From positions 186,001 to 250,000 of the forward strand of contig NZ_JACHLI010000001.1 of assembly GCF_014204515.1 (NCBI RefSeq): a DNA stretch of 64,000 nucleotides, written 5' to 3'. The translations under genes were made by a program, and so were the position numbers. The notes below the pieces were generated by a model that saw only the letters and a program-made list of their open reading frames with translations, ran no database searches and had not been told where the DNA came from. The stretch comes from Pseudomonas nitroreducens. GTDB lineage: Bacteria > Pseudomonadota > Gammaproteobacteria > Pseudomonadales > Pseudomonadaceae. Below are positions 59,908 to 64,000 of the stretch, piece after piece; position 1 is the first letter of the stretch, and each line of letters starts with the position of its first letter.

Positions 59908-59936
59908 TTGACGCTCATTTAATGCTTAATTATATT
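59908..59936 (+). promoter_or_regulatory. sigma-70 promoter of the MvaT-family gene
   Basis: TTGACG (59908-59913), 17 bases and TATATT (59931-59936) in A/T-rich DNA, 57 bases before the ATG. The A/T-rich setting would allow autoregulation by its own product, as is known for H-NS-type proteins. Confidence 0.72.
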
Positions 59937-59992
59937 TGCCCTCACAGACCGGCATTAAGCCAAACCTAACTGGACAAGTACGGAGCATATCC

Positions 59993-60364
59993 ATGAGCAA
60001 ACTTGCAGAATTCCGCGCCGCCGAAGAAGCACTCAAGCAGCAGCTGGCTCGCCTGGAAGCGCTGAAAAACGATCCGAAGCTGAAGACTCAGATCCAGATC
60101 ATCGAAAAGGTGGAAGCACTCTGCGTCGCTGAAGGCGTGTCCCTGGAAGATCTGCATGCTCTGCTGAGCGAAAAAACCGGCAAGGGCGTCAAAGCTGCTG
60201 ACGGTCGTACCGGCCGCAAGAACGCACCGCGCGCGACCAAGGTCTACAAGAACCCGCACAACGGCGAGACCATCGAGACCAAGGGCGGCAACCACAAGGG
60301 CCTGAAAGAGTGGAAGGCCAAGTGGGGCGCCGAAGCCGTCGAAAGCTGGAAGACTCAGGGCTAA
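59993..60364 (+). CDS. mvaT: MvaT-family H-NS-like nucleoid protein
   Basis: A 123-residue protein of the Pseudomonas MvaT/MvaU family, which silences A/T-rich DNA. The N-terminal ~60 residues form the dimerising coiled coil (KLAEFRAAEEALKQQLARLE). The C-terminal DNA-binding part has YKNPHNGETIETKGGNHKG and LKEWKAKWGAEAVESW, close to the chromosomal protein, including the GGN core that enters the minor groove. Plasmid-borne copies (such as Pmr of pCAR1) lower the cost of carriage. GGAG precedes the ATG. Monocistronic, closed by two terminators. Confidence 0.93.
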   Translation: MSKLAEFRAAEEALKQQLARLEALKNDPKLKTQIQIIEKVEALCVAEGVSLEDLHALLSEKTGKGVKAADGRTGRKNAPRATKVYKNPHNGETIETKGGNHKGLKEWKAKWGAEAVESWKTQG

Positions 60365-60379
60365 GCCCCGAGAAACACA

Positions 60380-60403
60380 AAAAGCCCCTTACGGGGCTTT
60401 TTT
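60380..60403 (+). terminator. terminator after mvaT
   Basis: Stem AAAAGCCCC / GGGGCTTTT with a TTAC loop and Ts after it, 16 bases past the stop. Confidence 0.88.
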
Positions 60404-60470
60404 GTTGTCAGGACGAAATTATTGGCTCTCCATAATTTCCAATAATCCACGATGCAATCAGCTCCCAAGT

Positions 60471-60495
60471 AAAAGGCCCCTTTCGGGGCCTTTTT
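60471..60495. terminator. second, bidirectional terminator
   Basis: Stem AAAAGGCCCC / GGGGCCTTTT with a TTTC loop. It follows the converging minus-strand zinc-ribbon gene at its very stop and backs up the mvaT terminator. Confidence 0.85.
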
Positions 60496-60620
60496 CACAT
60501 GTCCGGAAGTTCGAAGTCATCCGGGAGTGTGCACGTGAAGCAAAGCTCATTTTCCTCGATGTCGAGGGGAGCATGGCAGCCTGTGCACAGTTCATTCTCG
60601 TCTGGGGCGTACATCTTCAT
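60495..60620 (-). CDS. 41-residue zinc-ribbon peptide
   Basis: A very small acidic protein with two CxxC knuckles, ELCTGCHAPLDIEENELCFTC, which would bind one zinc ion. The ATG at 60620 is the likely start; a longer frame reaches 60710 but overlaps the upstream gene and lacks the acidic character. Ribosome site weak. It directly follows the 60646-61362 gene and is closed by a terminator. Function unknown; small treble-clef peptides of this sort are common on phages and plasmids. Confidence 0.5.
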   Translation of the reverse strand: MKMYAPDENELCTGCHAPLDIEENELCFTCTLPDDFELPDM

Positions 60621-60645
60621 CGTCCAGGGTAAAGCGGGTTTCAAA

Positions 60646-61362
60646 TTATATTGCCGAAGCTTCAGCAGGCAAGCCGTTTGGCGCGGTGCCGATAGCCGGC
60701 ATTTCAGCAATACCAGTGTGCTTGCCCTGGGTCTTCAGGTACTTCTCAAGCGTGCGCCCAAGAGTCATGTCCTCATGGGCCAGGTGGATGTAGTTCAGCG
60801 TCGTATCGTCGACGTCCTGGTGAAGCTCTTTCAGGTTGAGGGGGTAGAGCGGGGCGATCATGCCGATCAGCTTGTCCATGGCCTCTGCAGAGCGATACGT
60901 CGCCAGGTGCACTGGGGCCTCTGCATTGGCCACCAGAAGCTCGAAGCGCGTCACAGGCGTGCGCTTATCCCTGGATTGGATGAACGCCTGCTCGTGCACG
61001 CTCTCGAGCCGCAGATAACCGCTCCAGCCCTCGGCGTCCTGCATGCCTGTGATGAACGAGCTTCCCTCGTTGTGGGTGGCAAAGCGCTCCCAGGTGACTT
61101 CGGCCGGGGTTCCGATACGGCCATCACGCACCCTGTGCCCGATGCTCAGGAGGCGCTCCTCGCCAGGATTGTGGTGCAGGTCAATGCCATCAGGTCGCCC
61201 CACGGCAAGCTCAACGCCTCGCAGGTAGGCGGCCAGTTCAGCATCGGTGCTGAAGCTCTTCACCTGGATGGAGTCATAGGTGTAGGGAGTGACTCCAAAA
61301 CGCTTCACGCGCTTGGCGTAGTCGTCGCCGAATACCAGCGCGACGCGGTGCACGGTGCTCAT
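60646..61362 (-). CDS. 238-residue protein, function unknown
   Basis: No family recognised. Soluble alpha/beta protein; His-containing stretches (DLHHNPGEE, NYIHLAHEDM) might bind metal but do not match a known motif. AGGAG lies eight bases before the ATG. Last-but-one gene before the double terminator, on its own promoter or read from upstream; a hairpin at 61441 separates it from the DUF5710-like gene. Confidence 0.75.
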   Translation of the reverse strand: MSTVHRVALVFGDDYAKRVKRFGVTPYTYDSIQVKSFSTDAELAAYLRGVELAVGRPDGIDLHHNPGEERLLSIGHRVRDGRIGTPAEVTWERFATHNEGSSFITGMQDAEGWSGYLRLESVHEQAFIQSRDKRTPVTRFELLVANAEAPVHLATYRSAEAMDKLIGMIAPLYPLNLKELHQDVDDTTLNYIHLAHEDMTLGRTLEKYLKTQGKHTGIAEMPAIGTAPNGLPAEASAI

Positions 61363-61440
61363 GTAAGTGCTCCTGCAATGCCGGCCGGGTGCCGGGCTGA
61401 AGTCGGAGGGTGGAGGCTGATTTTAGGGGAAATTGAAGGA

Positions 61441-61466
61441 AAAAAGGCGATCTACTGATCGCCTTT
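61441..61466 (-). terminator. terminator overlapping the stop of the DUF5710-like gene
   Basis: Stem AAAGGCGATC / GATCGCCTTT with a four-base loop and six Ts on the minus strand. The upper stem contains the last codons of the gene, so termination immediately follows translation. Confidence 0.8.
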
Positions 61467-61991
61467 GGGAAGCCATTTCGCGAATGGCGTCATGTCGTCT
61501 CGCTTCTTCACCCACCACTTTCGGATACGGCCGTTGAAAGATGCGCCCAGGGCGTCAGCAGCACCTTTCTCAGCGTAGGGGACGTCCAAGACCTGGTAGT
61601 CGGAGTCGCGATCATCCAGGTACCTTTCACGCCAGACGTCGTCGTGGAACGCCATGGCAAGCGTAGAGCCATGATCAGAACTTGCCTTGAGGTCAGACTT
61701 GTCTGCTTCCCGCATGTCATGGACGGTTACGAAGTCGGGCATCTTCTCCTGGAATCGGACGTCTTCCCTGAGCATTCCGAGAATCTTTTTGCGCAGACTC
61801 TGGCCGAGGGTGGTCTCGCACCACCAGTTCGTATATCCATTGTCGTAGTACAGTTGGAACGGCGTTCCATCTTCGAGCCGGCCAATGAGGTAGAGCTGGT
61901 TGCGCTCAATCAGGCGGCCAAACTCAGGGATCAGGCGCTTGAGGCAGATACCAACCTCAAACGAGCAAGCTGGGAGCTTGGTGCGAGCCAT
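61452..61991 (-). CDS. protein with DUF5710-like C-terminal domain
   Basis: A 179-residue protein. The C-terminal ~50 residues, YQVLDVPYAEKGAADALGA ... IRKWWVKKRDDMTPFAKWLP, follow the DUF5710 pattern (VPYAEKxxAKxLGAxWD, WYV, L.PF.rWLP) found in plasmid primases and topoisomerases, where it is thought to help bind DNA. The N-terminal ~120 residues are alpha/beta and unrecognised. The ATG at 61991 follows GGAGGGAT. It heads downstream of a minus-strand group of small genes. Confidence 0.68.
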   Translation of the reverse strand: MARTKLPACSFEVGICLKRLIPEFGRLIERNQLYLIGRLEDGTPFQLYYDNGYTNWWCETTLGQSLRKKILGMLREDVRFQEKMPDFVTVHDMREADKSDLKASSDHGSTLAMAFHDDVWRERYLDDRDSDYQVLDVPYAEKGAADALGASFNGRIRKWWVKKRDDMTPFAKWLPKGDQ

Positions 61992-62022
61992 GGGAAATCC
62001 CTCCACCAGGTGATGCTCGGCC

Positions 62023-62379
62023 TTAAAGGCCGAGACGGGTGAGTTCCAGGGTGATGCCCTTCGCCTGGTTGCGGGCGGAACCGGCTCGACCGCCGTGCAT
62101 AGCGCAGGCTTCGTCTTCGCATCCTTCCAGGCCGTTGAAGGAAGCCAGGGTGTAGTCGGCAACGCTGTCGATGCGGTCGGCGAGTTCCTTCAGCGCGGGA
62201 TCTGCGGCCACTGCATCTCGAGTGGCAGATCGGGCGTTGACGATAGACTTCTCCATCGCCAGTCCTTCTTCGCGTGGAACCGGGCACCAGGTCACATCTG
62301 CGGTGAGGTGCTTGTCGACCAGGGTGGTGATCGAGTTGACCATGGCTTTGGCCAGGGCGGCGAATTGAAGCTTGTCCAT
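62023..62379 (-). CDS. 118-residue protein, function unknown
   Basis: No family recognised. Helical; three Cys (VTWCPVP, GCEDEACAMHGG), the last cluster possibly metal-binding. AAGGAGAGACCC precedes the ATG at 62379, a strong start. It lies 17 bases after the Lar-like gene and 31 bases before the DUF5710-like gene, all on the minus strand. Confidence 0.72.
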   Translation of the reverse strand: MDKLQFAALAKAMVNSITTLVDKHLTADVTWCPVPREEGLAMEKSIVNARSATRDAVAADPALKELADRIDSVADYTLASFNGLEGCEDEACAMHGGRAGSARNQAKGITLELTRLGL

Positions 62380-62396
62380 GGGTCTCTCCTTGAGCG

Positions 62397-62630
62397 TCAG
62401 GACTGAGGGGTTGGGTTGTGCTTCTTGAAGTCGGAGACTGCAGTCTCCCAGGTCTCTACGGCTTCCCTGCGGGTGAACATCGGGTGGCCACTGACATGCT
62501 TGGTGGTCACCAGAGGGGCTATTTTCGGGCACTTAAAGACCCACAGCCGGCCATTCCTAACTGGCTGAGGTTCCGCGCCGCAGGCCGGGCAGGGTGAGAG
62601 CTTTGGTTTAAGGGGCATCTTGCTAGCCAT
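62397..62630 (-). CDS. Lar-like small zinc protein
   Basis: A 77-residue protein with CPACG near residue 14 and a further FKCPK, then EAVETWETAV. The pattern resembles the Lar (restriction alleviation) group and related phage proteins (CPxCG ... C ... A...WN), but only three Cys are present and the final WN is WE. Lar proteins modulate type I restriction in E. coli; here that is only a possibility. Three bases separate it from the upstream gene. Confidence 0.5.
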   Translation of the reverse strand: MASKMPLKPKLSPCPACGAEPQPVRNGRLWVFKCPKIAPLVTTKHVSGHPMFTRREAVETWETAVSDFKKHNPTPQS

Positions 62631-62633
62631 GGG

Positions 62634-63137
62634 CTATTCCGGGCTCTTGGAGAGAAGGAACTGCAGCATTTCCTCAGTACTGCGCATTGCCTTCGGCTTC
62701 TGACCGCAGTTGAGCAGGCGAAGATCGTAGCCAATCCCGGCCTTGGTCAGTCGCAGTTCCGGCTTCTGGGAGTCTGGATTCGTGTGGGAGTCGGCGTTGT
62801 AGTGCTTGATATCGATAGACTCGTCTTCTCCACCAGGGGTGGCTACAAGACCACCAGCAACAGCGGCTCGCACCAGGAGCTCAACATGCATCGGCAATTC
62901 CTGGATGACCTGATCCAGGTATGCATCAGGTACTCGCACAGGGGTCACCAGTCGTGGGCCTACTTGGTACGGCCGGGTGACCTCTTTCTCGTCGCTCCAA
63001 TGGTTCGAGCAGTCGAAGTGCCCCTGGATTTCGTCGCCGGCAACGTTCGGGATCGGAGGCACCCAGCGACCAACCATCCAGGGGCTACCTTGCTCAGCTA
63101 CGATCCAGTAGTAACCTTCTTTACGTTCGTCGCTCAT
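62634..63137 (-). CDS. 167-residue protein, function unknown
   Basis: No family recognised. The N-terminal ~45 residues (GYYWIVAEQGSPWMVGRWVP) resemble short beta-rich domains in phage and plasmid proteins; the rest is helical with a disordered Asn/Asp/Ser-rich stretch (~105-125). AAGGA precedes the ATG by seven bases. In the minus-strand run of small genes. Confidence 0.72.
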   Translation of the reverse strand: MSDERKEGYYWIVAEQGSPWMVGRWVPPIPNVAGDEIQGHFDCSNHWSDEKEVTRPYQVGPRLVTPVRVPDAYLDQVIQELPMHVELLVRAAVAGGLVATPGGEDESIDIKHYNADSHTNPDSQKPELRLTKAGIGYDLRLLNCGQKPKAMRSTEEMLQFLLSKSPE

Positions 63138-63186
63138 CGTTGCGTCCTTTGCATGGTGGGGCGTCGCAGCTTAACTGCCGGCCAGG

Positions 63187-63420
63187 TTAAACAGAAATAC
63201 CAGGGCTGGCCTTCAGATTCTGCGTCCACAACCAGACCAGCAGATCCTCGAGGTCGACAGTCTGTTCCCAGCGCTCACCACCAGAACTGAACTTGAGCCT
63301 CCAGCGGTCGCCGCAGAATTCGTGTCCGGCTAGATCCGTCGCATCAGGTAATTGGACGTTGCTGTTGAGATAGGCCTTCAGCAGGTCAGTGAAATCCAGG
63401 GAATTAAGGATCGTGCTCAT
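63187..63420 (-). CDS. 77-residue acidic protein, function unknown
   Basis: No family recognised. Acidic, with aromatic-rich C-terminal helix (DLEDLLVWLWTQNL). The ATG overlaps the stop of the PapB-like gene (ATGA), so the two are co-translated; it could be an anti-regulator or partner, but this is speculation. Confidence 0.68.
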   Translation of the reverse strand: MSTILNSLDFTDLLKAYLNSNVQLPDATDLAGHEFCGDRWRLKFSSGGERWEQTVDLEDLLVWLWTQNLKASPGISV

Positions 63421-63710
63421 GCGTCATCCTTGGTCTTTGAAGCACTGTAGTAGGGCAGAAGCTCCAAGACAGTGTGGTTCAGCTGATTGAGCTGGCGTTC
63501 ATCACGCCAGAAGTGGTTGTTGGGCAGGCCAGCCTCGCGACAGGCTTCTGCTTTGGAGATGCCGTCGATGAAGTGGCGACGAAGGGCCTGCTTGGCCTCC
63601 TCCTTCGTGATCTTGCAGCGGTCAATCAGCGCATTCAGGTGCTCGGGAGTAATGTTCCCGTGCGAGATGAGGTGCTCATCAGGGATCTCGCCCTTTGTTC
63701 TCTTGGCCAT
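63417..63710 (-). CDS. PapB/FocB-family transcriptional regulator
   Basis: A 97-residue protein that fits the PapB group of fimbrial regulators: ITPEHLNALIDRCKITKEEA, ALRRHFIDGISKAEACREAG (helix-turn-helix) and LNQLNHTVLELLPYYSAS, with the same spacing as PapB (ALKDYFVNGxSRKEACE ... LVPFY). PapB-type proteins bind A/T-rich sites and oligomerise along DNA. Here a target could be the pilus or transfer promoters (inference). GGAG lies five bases before the ATG. It is followed by an overlapping small gene. Confidence 0.7.
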   Translation of the reverse strand: MAKRTKGEIPDEHLISHGNITPEHLNALIDRCKITKEEAKQALRRHFIDGISKAEACREAGLPNNHFWRDERQLNQLNHTVLELLPYYSASKTKDDA

Positions 63711-63723
63711 AGGAGCTCCAGGA

Positions 63724-63746
63724 AGGGCCCTGTAGGTCAGGGCCCT
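63724..63746 (-). terminator. hairpin between the last gene and the PapB-like gene
   Basis: Seven-base stem AGGGCCC / GGGCCCT with a nine-base loop. No T run follows on the minus strand, so it may be an attenuator or RNA-stability stem rather than a full terminator. Confidence 0.4.
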
Positions 63747-63755
63747 GGTATCGGG

Positions 63756-64000
63756 TTAGAGTTTGGCCAGAACGGCCAGGAACGCGGTTTTTTCGGCCTC
63801 AGTGCCGTCAGTCATGAGGGCTTGCGGCCCGACATGCTGTCCGGATTCGCGCGCCGCGCTGTAAACCCCGTTCAGAACGGCAAGAAGTCGCTCGACCTTA
63901 GGATCGCCGGCCAGGCTCACTTCAGAGGTGTCGCCCTCGAAGGAATCGCCAGTGGCGGGGTTGAGAAGCTTGATCCAGGGGAGCGCTTCTTCATCATGCG
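63756..64000 (-). CDS. C-terminal part of an unknown gene cut by the window edge
   Basis: An open frame runs from the window end to TAA at 63756-63758 (81 codons visible), with GC-rich third positions typical of real genes here. Visible peptide includes LPWIKLLNPATGDSFEG and ends FLAVLAKL. No family recognised from this part. Same strand as the PapB-like gene. Confidence 0.65.
   Translation of the reverse strand, partial: HDEEALPWIKLLNPATGDSFEGDTSEVSLAGDPKVERLLAVLNGVYSAARESGQHVGPQALMTDGTEAEKTAFLAVLAKL

Noticed and set aside
11059..60403. GCCCCGC hairpins as a dispersed mobile repeat
   Set aside because: Each copy lies just after a gene end with a T run; they are ordinary terminators with similar stems.

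Overview
The window looks like part of a large conjugative plasmid (or integrative element) of a Pseudomonas. The host is inferred from an MvaT-family H-NS protein (59993-60364), a Pseudomonas-type NrdB and GC-rich third codon positions. The plasmid nature is inferred from a nearly complete IncI/R64-like type IVB (Dot/Icm) conjugation apparatus, an R64-like type IV pilus, a type IA topoisomerase, and many small genes without recognisable families. I see no rRNA, tRNA, insertion sequence, CRISPR array, resistance gene, replication initiator, partition system, relaxase or DotL-type coupling protein; those would have to lie outside the window.

Layout. 1-4587 (+): the end of a UvrD/Rep-like helicase, a small coiled-coil protein, a Rad50/SbcC-like ATPase whose two ATPase lobes are in swapped order, and a degenerate Mre11/SbcD-like protein. 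4634-10469 (-): four proteins without a known family; one is exported and is a paralogue of a protein in the dotA operon. 10539-15054: an unknown gene, an Ala/Pro/Lys-rich protein with two putative winged helices, a topoisomerase and two small genes. 15143-20087 (+): the dotA operon (exported protein, IcmC/DotE-like, IcmV/TraX-like and DotA/TraY). 20141-25048: a membrane protein, an unknown 411-residue protein, thymidylate synthase, exonuclease I and a small gene.

25045-35295 (-): type IV pilus genes in R64 style. These are a PilT-like ATPase, two tandem prepilins, PilR (GspF), PilQ (GspE), PilP, PilO, PilN (secretin) and PilL (TcpQ domain). 35354-49756 (-): the main Dot/Icm block. Read in the direction of transcription it runs dotJ, dotI, dotH, a prepilin-like gene, dotG, dotF, icmD, icmJ, an HExxH protein, a small gene, icmB/dotO, dotD, dotC, dotB, a small gene and icmT. 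Many junctions overlap as ATGA, GTGA, TGATG or TAATG, so translation is probably coupled.

49757-64000: an AP2-like protein, a membrane-anchored DsbA-like protein, a gene-poor stretch with short GC-rich repeats, a gene with an apparent frameshift, nrdB, several small genes, three single-stranded-DNA-binding-type OB-fold genes in a row, mvaT, and a minus-strand run of small genes including a DUF5710-like protein, a Lar-like zinc protein and a PapB-like regulator.

Together these genes describe a self-transmissible element. The pilus would bring donor and recipient together, the Dot/Icm channel would move DNA, and the helicase, topoisomerase, exonuclease I, OB-fold proteins, thymidylate synthase and NrdB would support plasmid DNA metabolism in donor or recipient. 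MvaT would limit its expression cost. The points most worth following up are the lobe-swapped Rad50 with its probably inactive Mre11 partner, the prepilin-like gene inside dotH-dotG, the HExxH protein between icmJ and icmB, and the apparent frameshift near 52313.
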